From Flaveria trinervia (Eukaryota; Streptophyta; Magnoliopsida; Asterales; Asteraceae), in assembly GCA_025506515.1 (NCBI GenBank), contig JACCIX010000698.1, forward strand, positions 62,001 to 126,000: 64,000 nt of DNA, read 5' to 3'. Of the stretch, positions 43,049-55,778 are shown one piece after another. The position numbers were made by a program, and so were the translations under genes. The first letter of the stretch is position 1, and the number at the start of each line of letters is the position of its first letter. The notes beneath the pieces are model-generated. The model made no database searches. It saw nothing but the letters and a program-made list of their open reading frames with translations, and was not told the DNA's origin.

Positions 43049-44042
43049 TGTTAGAATTAGTGATCTACGTTTGATCAATTAGAGAGTATAGCAGCGGAAT
43101 TCTAACAATGAATTAGCCAATTCACAAGAATGAAAAGATATTCAATGAAGAACAAAAATGGTTATATATAGAGAGAATTCTGCAAATATATTTCATTCAA
43201 TATTCGCTTTCGTGGTAACGGAATGTCACACTTACAATTAGGTCGACACCTCTTATATAAGAGATGTGACGTCTGCTGATGTCACTTGATAGTGACATCT
43301 AACAGAATTATTCCAACTGCAACACAAGTACTGAAGATGTCAAAACAGCTGACATCTTCTTACAAAAATACTAAGTGTTATCAGTTACTATAACTACTGA
43401 AAAACATAAAACTACTGATACTACAACGACTGAAGAACAAGCTCTTCAGTCGTTTTACAAAACTACTGAAAGTAAAAACATAAAACTACTGATATCACAA
43501 CTACTGAAGAAGTACTCTTCAGCTGTTGTGACAAACTACTGAAACTTCAGTACTTGATCTTCAGACTTGAACTTCAGACATTTCATCAGCTGATGACTTC
43601 AGTAGATATCATCAGCTGATGTCTTCAGTCTTTGTCTTCAGACTTTGTACACCAGTTGTTGATCTTCAGCACTTGTAGACTCTTCAGCTGTTCAGCTTTA
43701 GCACTTGTGTTCTTCAGCTGTTCAGCTTCAGCACTTGTGTTCTTCAGCTGTTCAGCTTCAGCACTTGTGTTCTTTAGCTGTTCAGCTTCAGCACTTGTGT
43801 TCTTCAGCTGTTCAGCTTCAGCACTTGTGTTCTTCAGCTGTTCAGCTTCAGCACTTGTGTTCTTCAGCTGTTGAACTTCAACACATTAGTCTTCAGCTGT
43901 TGAAGTCTTCAGCACTTGATCTTCAGCTGTTGGAGTTTTCAGCACTTGTCGAACTGCTGATGAAGCCTTCAGCAGTTGTTGTGATATCATGTGGGACTTA
44001 GAGGTTTTCTAATCTTGGCTCATTGGTTCTTTTGGTCCAACA
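43049..44042 (-). mobile_element. E2b 3' LTR
   Basis: 994 bp, minus-strand ends TGTTGGACC and TTCTAACA, adjacent polypurine tract at 44043-44057 (complement of AACTCCCCCTGAACC). It contains the 30-bp minisatellite at 43680-43870, and TTATATAAG (about 43253-43261) as TATA region. Confidence 0.9.
43680..43870 (-). repeat. 30-bp minisatellite in the E2b 3' LTR
   Basis: Six to seven near-perfect head-to-tail units of 30 bp (TCTTCAGCTGTTCAGCTTCA plus GCACTTGTGT). Because 30 is a multiple of three, all three plus-strand frames stay open over the array and give decapeptide repeats (SCSASALVFF), which are not a real protein. The 5' LTR has a shorter, more worn array at about 55425-55605. Confidence 0.95.
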
Positions 44043-44257
44043 AACTCCCCCTGAACCAATGCAGCCAAAACCTCTAATTTATTTATTTCCCACTTATTGT
44101 TGGCAAAAGGTTGTTCTTTTTCCTTCTTGATCAGTAGAGAAGATGACCTATATAAGCTCCGGCCTGGGAAGAAATCTCAGAGATCTGTTTGGCAAGGTAT
44201 GAATGGGAACTCTGTTTTGGGGAACTGGACACAGAGTTGTTATCCCATTCATGAGAT

Positions 44258-47200
44258 TTACTTCCCCATAATGAGTCTGTATGACTCTCGAACATAGGCT
44301 TCAAGGAGAACAACTTGTTCCTCCTTGGAGAGTTCTTCTACTCCTCCTTCAAAGAAGAACTCTTGACCATAGTACTCAGATAAGTACTTCACAGTCCTGC
44401 CATTTTTCAACTCCACAGTGGTTACCTCCCTATAGACAAATTCATCAGGATGAGTGCCTTCAAGGAGTAACTGGAGCTCATTCTTCTTGATGTCTTCAAG
44501 CTTTTTATATAATAACCCCTTTTTGATCATCTTGTTTTCCAGTAAAGCTTGAGGGGTCATTTTTGATTGATGAGCCTTCTTGAATTCATCGATTATTTCC
44601 CATGGTGAGACTACAATGGCCAACATGATTGTAGAGTCTATTGTTTTTCTAACCTGGCCATTGTATCTATGTGGAATGGATCTTTTGTGGATTCTATAAC
44701 TCACCTTGGGGTCTGGCCATACTCTCACTCTCTCCTTCTGATACTGAAATGTGTGTCTGAGAGTGTACAGCCTCTGAGCATGCCCTTTCATGGCTTGTAT
44801 AGATGATGACTGAGGAAATTCCTTGTCAACCATCTTCAGTAGTTGCTCATCGTGCTGCTTCTGCTGTTCTTCATCTTCTATCTTGACTCTAACCATTTCC
44901 CTTGAGAGTCAGGTGTGATCATGGGTTGACTCCTGGGTTCTGGTAGCTTTAGAACAGCAGAGAGTGGCAGACTATCATCTTCATCCTCTTCTTCTTCATC
45001 TTCTTCTATCCTCAACACCCTTCTCCTCCTTCTAGGTGCATCACTGGATGATGGTTGGGTTGGTAAAGGAATTGGTTTTGAAGATTGAGGATGTTTGGAT
45101 TTGGGCTTTGAGATTGGTTTGGAGATTTTAGGGGTAGGCTGTTTTTGAGTGGGTGATAGGGAAGGTTGTTCAAGCATTTTGGTTGTGAGTTTGGCCTTTG
45201 TAAGTCTTGCCATTTCAAACCTTTTTCTAGCCCCAGCCTCATCAAGTGCTTCAATGATAATCCCCTTATGAAATTGCTCAGACAAACAGATTCTGGTGGC
45301 TATAGCCAGAATACTGTCTCTGGTCCATGAACGAATCTCCATCAAAGATCTTCCTAAGTATTTGGCAATGAATCGAATCATGATCTCCAATCTCTCTTTC
45401 TCCATACATCATACCCAACCCATCTGGTTTGAATTTCCTCCACTTCCAACTTCCTGATCTCACTGTCTAGTGTGGCTGTGTCAAAGCCTTGCCTGAAGAG
45501 TTGCTCAATGATTTTGTCCATGGATCGGCTGTGTGTGTCATCTGCATCTTTTACCAGCTCTTCCAAGGATTTTTCTTCAGCAGTAGGTTGATCACCAGCA
45601 CTTTTCTTTCTTTTGTAAGTGATCAGTTGTTGTTGCTTTTCTGTTTCCAACTCCTGGGTTTTCTCTTGTGCCTTCTCATCCTCAGTTCTTTTTCTCTTCT
45701 TTTCTTTCACTGCAGTACTCTCCCCCTTTTTGGATGCATTGGAGACAGGGGTTTGTACCACAGAAAGTTTCTTGTGCACAGCATCATCAATGAGTGGTTG
45801 TAGACTTGAGGAAATCCTCTCATCAATGGCTTTATAAACAATTTCATTGATGATGGGAGTGATGAGAGGGAGGGATTGTTGAAAGACAGCAACCATCTGC
45901 TCTGGGGGGTTCTGTCCCGGAGAGAAGGTGCCAAAAGCAGAAGCTGGAGGTTCAGTGAAGGGAGAGGGTAAAGTGTTTGGGGAACCTTCAATGAAGGTGC
46001 CATCTGTGGGTTGGTGGGGGCAGATGGACTTTCATCCTGAGACTTCTTGGCAAGCAGTTCTTGTAGTCTGCTTACCTCAGCCTCCAGGATGGTGTTGTGG
46101 GCTAGAACGTCATAGAAAGCCCAGGTCATCATCAGCAGAAGCTGAATCACCTGACCTCCTGCTTGGAGCAGGATGTACATGCACTAGGTGTAGACCAGTT
46201 GTAGCATGTGCCCCTTTGTCTTGGAACTGGGGACTTCCAGCCTCAGGACTGTGTCTTTCATCAGCTGTCGCCTCTAGTGAGGTCTTAGCAATGTTACCTG
46301 CCTCATTCTGATCATGTGCTGATGCAGAATAGGTGGCATCCTCACTAGATATTCTAATCTCCCTATCTACACCAGGAGATAGAAGTTGTAAACCCCGGTG
46401 CTGTGGGTTGTCAGAAGCATGGGGATCCTCTTCCTCAATGTCTGTGGTTCTCCCCTTTGTTGGTGGTTTTTGGGGAGGAGGAGAGGCATGCAACTGAGTC
46501 AACACGTTTGCAATAATTATGGTTGGACTTTGGGGGGCGGTTGCATGGGGAGAATGGGTAGAAGCAGTGTGCACCTGGGGAGGATGGTGCTCTTCAATGG
46601 CAATCTCCTCAAGTGAGGAAGATCCCAGATGTGTGGATACCCCTTGTGTGGTGGCTGCAGGCTCCTTTTGAGAGGAATCCTGAGCGGCTATAGCTGGTAG
46701 AGTCTCTGATACTGCTGGGGGGTTTAAGCCAGCAAGTATATCCTGCGTTGGTGGTGCAGGAGCATCTTCAGGGGACTCATCTCCCTGAATAGCTGTTTTG
46801 GGTTGTTTTGGTTTTGGTTTAGTGGGGACTTTGGTTCTGATGGAGGAAGCTGTGGGTTCCCTGTGCTTGGGTTTTAGCATTCGGGCAGCTTCTTTGAGTG
46901 TAAAGTCTGAGTTGTGCCTGGAGTATACCTCAGCCAAAACAGCTGGTGCAGGGACTCCAAGGCCAACAAGGCCATCAGATTTTAGTTCATCCAAAATAAT
47001 GGCCATCAGAAACCTGGGATATAATGGCCATCGGTTTGCCACAGGTTTCTGAGCCAAGTTCTTAATTCTAGAAACACAATTTCAAAAATTTAGCGGTTGG
47101 TGTTCTAGAATAGAATACAATACCTGTTGCCATTGGGATGACATTTGATCCCAAGAAGATGTCTTGCAGGCTAAGCAGACATTTACCATGTGAAAAATGA

Positions 47201-47614
47201 GTTTCTCAGCGTCATGGAAATGTTTCTTTAGAACAGTTGTAGCTCGAAGATCACCTTCATACCCATGATTGAGAAGGACATATCTGTTGTGCCCTTTGGG
47301 TAAGCAGTCACAGCGGTGGTGGAGTCGTGTAAGTGTAATGCCTGACGAATGATGTCGGCTGTAACGACCACTGGTTTCTGGTTGATAAGGGACCGAACAG
47401 AGATCTGACCGGTAGACTAGACATCAGTATGAACAAAAGCATTTGACCAGAATTGACTGAGGGATTCAGGGTAAATGGTTGGATTCAAGAGAAAGGCTGT
47501 GCGATATGGGGAATCCACCATTAAGTCAATGGCATTATCATATTTGTTCCAGATAGCCGACTTTGTAAGGTAAGCGACGCAGTTGTGTCGTGGTTTCAGA
47601 CTCATGGTCGCCAT
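44258..47614 (-). pseudogene. E2b env-like third ORF, frameshifted
   Basis: ATG 47614 (MATMSLKPRHNCVAYLTK) has a good start context (A at -3, G at +4). Pieces follow in changing frames: 47614-47417, 47057-46110 (with NRWPLYPRFLMAII and a Pro/Ser/Thr-rich region), 46180-45707 (coiled coil LEAEVSRLQELL), 45896-45378 (Lys/Glu-rich, SLEELVKDADD), 45405-44878 (acidic run EEDEEEEDEDD) and 44896-44258 (conserved C-terminal domain WPDPKVSYRIHKR, YLSEYYGQEFFFEGG). Domain order is the same as in E1. A large tract near 47058-47416 is too worn to read in one frame. Confidence 0.75.
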
Positions 47615-47673
47615 GTTTGAGAGAGAGAAGTTCAGAAAATAACGGCTAATGAAACATTAGAGAAGAGGACAGG

Positions 47674-47681
47674 TATTTATA
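47674..47681 (-). promoter_or_regulatory. Putative internal TATA box for the third ORF (E2b)
   Basis: TATAAATA on the minus strand in the context CCCTATAAATACC, 67 bp upstream of ATG 47614. Position and flanks match E1 (34413-34420) although the sequences between TATA and ATG differ. Confidence 0.55.
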
Positions 47682-48420
47682 GGGTAGGGGTGAAAATGAC
47701 TGAAGGGTGTGGTGTTAGTCATCAGTAGTTTTAAACCGACTGTTGACATGGTATTACCCTTTCAGACGTTTAAAACAGCTGAAGTCGTGGTTTTAGGCAT
47801 CAACAGTTAGAAAACTACTGAAGACCATGGTTTTGACTTCAGATGATGAAACAACTGAGGACTTGGTGTTGTCATCAGTAGTTGTGAAACTACTGAAGAC
47901 AGTGGTTTTGTCATCAGTTGTTGTAAACAGCTGAAGACTTGGTGTTAGTCATCAGTAGTTATAAAACTACTGAAGACATGGTTTTGCTTCAGTTGTTTAG
48001 AATGAAACAGCAGTTGTAGAAACAACTGAAGAGAAAGTTCTCTTCAGTAGTTTTCCTCAATTCATAGCCTTTCAGCTGTTTCAAACTGTCCTCAACACTT
48101 ACTCATCAGACTTTGCATCTGCTTTTCAGGTGTTTCATAGGACGTCAGTATCTGTTTGTACTGATTTTGTAGTTGTAACTCATCAGTAGTTGTAACTACA
48201 TCAGTAGTTGTAACTACATCAGTAGTGTAGAACAGATAAAGTACTTCAGTACTTGTGAGGCATTTAGCCGTCAATAGTTATAAAACTACTGAAGGTGAAA
48301 GGACTCATCAGTACTTATATGTGACATGGTTACCAATGATCACCGGTACTTTTTACTGAAATCATCAGTAGTTGTCACTTATTCTAGCTGCAGCATACCA
48401 AGCCTTAACACAAGGTTTTG
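47682..48420 (-). repeat. E2b pol-ORF3 spacer with ~39-bp periodic palindromes
   Basis: Imperfect palindromes of the CATCAGTAGTT, loop, AACTACTGAAG type start (plus-strand coordinates) at about 47720, 47758, 47798, 47837, 47873, 47912 and 47950, i.e. steps of 36-40. Further, less regular copies reach about 48300. The spacing and the alternation of stem sequences agree with E1. Confidence 0.85.
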
Positions 48421-51400
48421 GAAAGTAGAACTATCCAAAGGCTTAGTAAAAATATCTGCAAGCTCATCAGCACTAGGCACAAACTTAGGATCAATCAGAC
48501 CTTTTTCAAAACAATCCCGAATAAAGTGATGTCTGATCTATATGTTTGGTCCTAGAGTGCTGGACTGGATTTTTGACAATACACAGAGCTGAAGCACTAT
48601 CCATTAATAATGGAGTCTTAGTCTCTGTAATGCCATAATCCAGAAGTTGGTTCTGAAGCCAGAGTACCTGAGAAGTGCAACTAGCAGCAGCAATGTATCG
48701 GCCTCAGCAGTTGATGTAGCAACAGATGTTGTTTCTTACTCTGCCAAGAAATCAAACAGTTGCCTAGGAATTGACAACCACCAGAAGTTGACTTTCTAGT
48801 TAACTTGCACCCTGCATAGTCACTATCTGAAAAAGCAACTAATTTGCAAGAGTGTCCAGTGGAATACCATAAACCCAGAGATTGTGTACCTTGCAAATAT
48901 CTAAAGATTCTTTTGACTGCAATCAAATGAGACTCTTTAGGAGCAGCCTGAAATCTAGCACAAACACATGTAGCAAACATAATATCTGGTCTAGAAACTG
49001 TTAAATACATCAAGGACCCAATCATACATCTGTAAAGTGTTTCATCAACAGCTTTACCTTTCTGATCAGCATCCAGTTGTGTGGTGTTGCACATGGGAGT
49101 AGAACAGGGCTTACAGTTTTGTAAATCAAACTTATTCAAAAGATCTTTTGAATATTTTGACTGATGAATAAAGATTCCATCAGCCTTTTGTTTAATTTGC
49201 AAGCCTAGAAAGAACTGTAATTCTCCCATTGCACTCATTTCAAACCTCGTTTTCATTAATGTTGTAAAATCATCACACAACTGGGGATCAAAGGATGAAA
49301 AAATGATATCATCAACATAAATCTGAACAAGTAGCTTATGCTGATCCACCTTCTTAATAAACAAAGTTTATCAATGGAGCCTCTAGTGAAATTATTCTTA
49401 AGAAGAAAAGTAGAGAGTGTCTCATACCAGGCTCTAGGAGCTTGCTTCAACCCATAAAGAGCCTTATCAAGTTTATACACCCAATTAGGATGTTTATTAT
49501 CCTCAAAACCTGGTGGTTGCACACACATAAACTTCTTCCTTTATTTTACCATATAAAAAGGCACTTTTGACATCCATTTGAAAAACTTTAAGATTGTGGA
49601 ATGCAGCATAGGCTAAAAACAATTTGATTGCCTCTAGTCTGGCTACAGGGGCAAAGGTTTCATCATAGTCAATACCTTCTTCTTGTGAAAACCCCTGTAC
49701 AACCAGTCTAGCCTTGTTCTTAACAATAAGCCCATTTTCATCAGTTTTATTCCTAAACACCCATTTAGTGCCTATTGCACACTTACCTGGGGGAAGAGGA
49801 ACCAGTTCCCACACTTGCTGTTTCTTGAACTGAAGTAGCTCAAGCTGCATGGCTTCAACCCAACCATTGTCTCTCAAAGCAACATGGTAGTTCTTTGGCT
49901 CTAGCTGACTGATGAAGAGAGCATAGAAGCAGAAGTTAGACAATTGACTTCTTGTTGAAACACCAGCATTGATATCACAATAATCTGAGACATGGGTGAT
50001 TCTTCAGTTCTTAATAAACAATGAGATCTGTGCAAGTGTTTGTCGGACCTTCAGCAGCAGCAGATGTTGATGCAGACTCTTGAAACCAGGAACTAGATGG
50101 TAACTCAAAAGATGTAGAGGAATCAGAGATCTCATCAGCATTGTTGTGGATGGAACTGCTGAAGCTACAGGAACATCAAATTAGCAGACACAGGCAGTTG
50201 GTCACTAAACTTGAATAGGTGAGTATTGATATTATCAGCATCATCATCAATACCACCAGGTGGAAGACATGCTGCAGATGATGATTTATCCACATGATCT
50301 GCAACAGCTGGAGGTTGATAAGGAACATATTGTAGTATGTCCAAATCAAACAACTCCACAGGGTTTTGTAGAATCTTGTCCATAGGAGATTCATTAAACT
50401 TCACATGCAAAGTTTCTTCAACTATCTTTGTTCTGCAGTTAAAGACTCTGTATGCCTTGCAAGTAGATGAATAACCAACAAAGTACCCTGCATCCACCTT
50501 AGGATCAAATTTTGGAGTTGATCCTTTGTGTTGAGAATAAAAAGGGACACCCAAATGCTTTGAAAAATGAAATGAGAGGAGCCAAGTGATGGAGAACTTC
50601 ATATGGAGTCTTCATCATCCTCTGATTTACTAAGACTCTATTCTGCACATAGCAAGCTGTGTTAACAGCTTCAGCCCAAAAGGTCAGTGGCAACCAGAGT
50701 TAGCCAGCATGGACCTTGCAGCTTCAATTAGGGTCCTGTTCTTTCTCTCCACTACTCCATTTTGTTCTGGAGTCCTTGGTATGCTAAACTGCCTTTTGAT
50801 TCCCTTTGAAAGATAGAAGTCATCAAGTGTATGGTTTCTGAATTAAGTTCCATTATCACTCCTAATACACTTGATTGGAAGGGAATACTGCTTCTCAATA
50901 TACAACACAAAGTGAATAATCTTCTGAGCAACCTCATCCTTGAATGTAAAAGAAAGTCCATACAAATCTGGAGTAATCATCCACAATTACCAGACAGTAT
51001 TTTTCTTTGCCATGCTCATTACTCTCACAGGACCAAATAGATCCATATGCAGTAATTGCAAGCAGGCAGTGGACTTAGGCTCTTCAATAGGAGGGAATGA
51101 GACTTTGTGCTGTTTTCCTTTTAAACAAGCAGTGCAGGTTTCATCACAGTGGAACTCCTTTATTGGTAAGCCTCTAACTAAACTATTGTGGATAAGCTGA
51201 TTCATGTTTTTGAAATTAACATGACCCAGCCTTCTATGCCACAGTTTAGATTCTTGAGAAGAGGCTTTGGAAAATAGGCAAGGATTGCCTCTGAGATCTA
51301 TTTTCTTGGAAAGATCTAAGGCATACACTCTTCGGTCCTGTTGGCTCTCAGGAGAGTGTGATCATCCAACACCTTATCAATCAAATGCAGAACTTTGGAT

Positions 51401-51692
51401 GACAGAATCCTACAGTTCTGATGGTGAAAAGAGCAACATGGCCTTTATCACACATTTGACTGACACTCAAGAGATTGTACTTGAGATTTTCCACATGATT
51501 AACATCATCAAACTTGATTTCTCCATTGGAGACAAAGCCATTCCCATGATGTAACCCCTAGCATCATTGCCAAAGGAAACAAACCCCTTCTTCCTTGAGA
51601 GTAGTCATGAAGAAGAGAGCTGTTCCCAGTCATGTGCATAGATCCCCCACTGTCTACATACCAGATGCTACTTTGGCATGTGGAGAAAACCC
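48421..51692 (-). pseudogene. pol: E2b Pol polyprotein, frameshifted
   Basis: Minus-strand pieces, N to C: protease (the DSG region near 51650), gag-pre-integrase (LWHRRLGHVNFKNMNQLIHN, about 51240-51180), integrase zinc finger and core (CLKGKQHK, HMDLFGPV, then 50961-50505), RT (WVFRNKTDENG near 49750; YVDD near 49309-49320) and RNase H (DSDYAGCKLTRKSTSGG near 48800). At least six frame changes are needed. It aligns along its whole length with E1 pol and is about as well preserved. Confidence 0.87.
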
Positions 51693-54543
51693 TGCAATAA
51701 TAAACAATCAGTTAGTTTTGGAGACCCAAACCTTTTTGGTTTTGGGTCTGGTCTCATCAACAGATGGTAAACTAACAGGTTTATTGGAAACAACAGCCTG
51801 AGAGGAAGAAGATGGTGAAGAAGAGGAATCCTTTGGCTTGGATCTCCTTTTCTATGGTTTCAACATAGGAGCATCTAATTGGTTAACTCTTCCCAACAGA
51901 TGTTGAACCATCATAACCAGCTGTGTCTGATTTTGTGATAAAGATTTCAGCTCATCAGACACATTGCCAGTGGAGTTTGATAAGTTCCTATGTTGCACCT
52001 TCTTCTTCTGAGCAATCTCAGCTGTTCACCTGTTTAACCCCTTCCTTTTTGGATTTCTTAGTGGACTTAAGGGTTACAGGATTTGATGTTGCTGATACAA
52101 ATGTGGTCTCAAACTCAGTTTTCATTTTTACCATTTTCTCTTAATTTCCTCTTTATGTTTGAGTTTGGAACCTCTTTTGTACCAGCAATTATCTGTAAGA
52201 TGATTGAACAAACCACATACTTTACATGGTTTCTTCTTCATCTTATGTTGATCATCAACTAAAGAGGGTGAAGCAACTGAAGACTTGTTCTTCAGTGCAT
52301 TGGAAGCATTGTTTGCTTTCTTGACTTCCTCTTTAGTAGTCTTCAAACTCTTTCTACTGACAGTTTTCTTCTTTTTAGTACTGGTAGTAGTTGGAGTTTG
52401 AACTTCAGGTGTTAAATCCTGCTCTCTAGTCCTTTCAGGACTTTCAGAATTAACTCCTGAGTTGATCAACTCATTGATCATGTGAATGTCAGCAGTGGAA
52501 CCATCAACATCAGCTGATAGGTTCTGAGAGGGCTTGATGCTGACTTCTACTTCTGATTGTGCTGTATCAGAAAGTAGATCACATGATGAGATGGATTGGT
52601 TATTACTCTCACCATCAGATTCTACCTCTGCTTTGGGAGTAAAATCTGTAGGTGGAGCAGTGTGATTGTAACCAATGCCAAACTTCAATTGGAAGCAGAT
52701 TGCTTACTAAGAAGCATTTCAAAACCTTTGCATGATTGTACCCATCTATCACACTCTACCTGGGTGACTGCAAGGGTTTCTTGAGATCTTTATACTTCTC
52801 TAGAATTATCTCTTCCCTAGCCTTATCATCAGTTATTTGGCATTTAAGTTTGTAAATCTCATCATTCTTATCATTAAGCACAGACTCAAATTCAGCTTTG
52901 CTTTTGGAAATTATTTGTTCTAGCTCAATGTTCTTGTTGATTAAAGCTACATTTGCTTCTCTAATAGATGCAAATGTTGCTATACATGTTTCAGAACATA
53001 ATTTGGCTTTTGCCTCAGAGGATACCTGTGATACCTTTGGTGTAGAGGCATTAGTGGATGAAGTATCAGCAGAATCCAAAGCCATAAGAGCTAGATTTCC
53101 AAAGGGACTTTCACCACCATGTTGACCAGCACCTGAGAACAGTTGTTCATGACCAGACAAGTCATCTGGTAAACTGCTCCAGTCAACAACTCGTGGGGTG
53201 AAGAAGCTGTGTTGTTGAGGTTGAGTTTGTTGATGAGATTGGGAAGGTTGTGGTTCAGGCAATGCTTGTGGTTGTTATGCAATTGGAGCTTGAACAGGAT
53301 TTGGTTGAGGCATATAAAAGCAGGGATAAGGATATGACATTTGACCTGGGGAAACAAAGTATGCAGGAGATCTAGGATGTGAATGATGACCAGAACCAGC
53401 ACGATGTTGCCCTCTGTTTTGTGGACTAGTACTAGGAAAAGTCACAAAGGGTGCATAAGAGTTAGATCCAGTTGATCTACACTCTCTTGCAAAGTGTCCC
53501 AGCCTTTGGCATTTGTGACACCTCAACTTACTCTTGTCAAAACCAACTTTGGTTTTGCCAGAGAGTCCAGGAAATTTCCTGCCAGTTCTCTTATAGAACT
53601 TCTGAGATCTGATATTAATCAATGCCATTTGACTCAGAATATCCATCTCTTCTAGATCATCATCAGCAATTCCTTTCAAATCATCCATGATGAAGCATAG
53701 ATTGTCACTATTACTGCCAGAATGACTCTCAATACCAACAAATGCATGATCAGAACTATTTGAAGAGAAATCAATATGCTCATCATAATTACTTTCAGAT
53801 GCAGCATATTCTGACTCATGACCAACCAAGGCAGTATTCCCTGGTACAAAGTCAGCAGTGAGCTGATGAGGACAGTTTCCTCTTCTGCTCTATTTCTCTT
53901 TCGAATGTAAGCAGTTTCCTATGAAGTTGGGTGAGAGATAGGCTATCCAGATTTGCACTGGAGCGTAGGACAATAGTGTATGTGTCCTATCTCTCAGGCA
54001 GTGATCTGAGGAACCTGTTGTTCATCTGGCTATTGGTGTATTCCTGTTTCACCATTTTCAGCTCAGATATCAAGCAGGAAAAACGCTCAAACTGTTGAGT
54101 CAGTGTCTCACACTTTCTATGAGAGAATGTCTCATATTGTTGGGCAAGGATTTCTCTGTTGTTTGCTAAGACCTCATCTATGCCACCGAATTGTTCCTTC
54201 AGGGCATTCCAGAGATCATGAGAAGTTTCATGATGCATAAGCCCTGAATAGATTTCATTAGGCAGTGCCATGGCCAGAATTCCATGGGCTTTAGCATCAA
54301 TCTCAAACAGTTTCCGATCTTCATCAGAGTATTGTTCCTTCTTCTTCGGAACCATTTGATTTGTTTCCGGATTGTTCACCATAGGCTTATGTGGTCCATG
54401 TACCACAGATGTCCAACAACCTGAACTGTTAACAGACAGGTGATGAAGCATTCTTCGTTGCCATATGTTATACTCGGTCCTAACCAGCATCGGGGCTTGG
54501 TTGAGGAACCGGTATTGTGAGGATCATTAGAAGGAGTAGTCAT
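51693..54543 (-). pseudogene. gag: E2b Gag polyprotein, frameshifted
   Basis: ATG 54543 (MTTPSNDPHNTGSSTK) is followed at once by a one-base loss near 54490. Pieces are 54490-53987 (QRRMLHHLSVNSSGCW, capsid core), 53829-53275 (CCHC knuckle CHKCQRLGHFARECRS), 53262-52756 (coiled coil) and 52688-52128 (second knuckle CKVCGLFNHLTDNC). The stop is TGA at about 51706, in the same AACTAACTGATTG context as E1. Unlike E1 and E3, this copy keeps the extra base near 54445 that leaves the N-terminal segment in frame with the capsid. Confidence 0.85.
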
Positions 54544-54753
54544 CTCAGATTCAATCAAATTCAATTAAGCTAAAATTGAATTAGAACAAAACACAACAAC
54601 TAATTGAACCAAAAGAGATCTCAAAATAAATGAATGAAAGCGACAGAAATTCAATAATCTATAACCAGTTCTTGCGAATATGCTAATTCAATCAAAATAG
54701 ATATCAATTAGCAGTTTCAATGATCAATTGTTAGATCGATCAATGATTAACCT

Positions 54754-54765
54754 GCTTTGATACCA
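54754..54765 (-). promoter_or_regulatory. E2b primer-binding site
   Basis: TGGTATCAAAGC on the minus strand, two bases after the 5' LTR end; one mismatch to the initiator tRNA-Met complement seen in E1 and E3. Confidence 0.85.
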
Positions 54766-54767
54766 CT

Positions 54768-55778
54768 TGTTAGGATCAGTGATCTACGTTGATCAATTAG
54801 AGAGTATAGCAGTGGAATTCTAACAATGAATTAGCCAATTCACAAGAATGAAAAGATATTCAATGAAGAACAAAAACGGTTATAGATAGAGAGAATTCTG
54901 CAAATATATTTCATTCAATATTCGCTTTCGTGGTAACGGAATGTCACACTTACAATTAGGTCGACACCTCTTATATAAGAGATGTGACGTCTGCTGATGT
55001 CACTTGATAGTGACATCTAAAAGAATTATTCCAACTGAAACACAACTACTGAAGATGTCAAAACAGCTGACATCTTCTTACAAAAATACTAAGTGTTATC
55101 AGTTACTATAACTACTGAAAAACATAAAACTACTGATACTACAACGACTGAAGAACAAGCTCTTCAGTCGTTTTACAAAACTACTGAAAGTAAAAACATA
55201 AAAATACTGATATCACAACTACTGAAGAAGTACTCTTCAGCTGTTGTGACAAACTACTGAAACTTCAGTACTTGATCTTCAGACTTGAACTTCAGACATC
55301 ATCAGCTGATGACTTCAGTAGATATCATCAGCTGATGTCTTCAGTCTTTGTCTTCAGACTTTGTACACCAGTTGTTGATCTTCGGCACTTGTAGACTCTT
55401 CAGCTGTTGTACTTCAGTACTTTGGTCTTCAGCTTCAGCACTTGTGTTCTTCAGCTATTCAGCTTCAGCACTTGTGTTCTTTAGCTGTTCAGCTTCAGCA
55501 CTTGTGTTCTTCAGCTGTTCAACTTCAGCACTTGTGTTCTTCAGCTGTTCAGCTTTAGCACTTGTGTTCTTCACTGTTCAGCTTCAGCACTTGTGTTCTT
55601 CAGCTGTTGAACTTCAGCACATTAGTCTTCAGCTGTTGAAGTCTTCAGCACTTGATCTTCAGCTGTTGGAGTTTTCAGCACTTGTCGAACTGCTGATAAG
55701 CCTCGGCAGTTGTTGTGATATCATGTGGGACTTAGAGGTTTTCTGATCTTGCTCATCATTGGTTCTTTTGGTCCAACA
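54768..55778 (-). mobile_element. E2b 5' LTR
   Basis: 1011 bp, minus-strand ends TGTTGGACC and GATCCTAACA. CTTATATAAG (about 54971-54980) is the TATA region; just upstream on the minus strand is TGACATCAGCAGACGTCAC, two TGACG-related bZIP-type sites. The worn 30-bp repeat array is at about 55425-55605. Confidence 0.88.

Larger units (their letters stand above)
43049..55778 (-). mobile_element. SIRE-type copia retrotransposon E2b, complete with two LTRs
   Basis: Full-length minus-strand element of 12.7 kb: 5' LTR 54768-55778, primer site, gag, pol, spacer, third ORF, polypurine tract and 3' LTR 43049-44042. The two LTRs are very similar apart from repeat-number differences, so insertion was fairly recent, yet all three ORFs are frameshifted. 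The flanks differ (CTTTG left, GGTGA right) and are two different elements, so no target duplication is present and a recombination has replaced at least one side. Confidence 0.88.

Noticed and set aside
43632..44001. Open frames with perfect decapeptide repeats (SCSASALVFF)
   Set aside because: They lie within an LTR and arise because the minisatellite unit is 30 bp, leaving several frames open at once. No start context or conservation as protein.
55348..55746. A second open frame with the same decapeptide repeats
   Set aside because: Same minisatellite in the other LTR of E2b; frame is lost where the units are worn.
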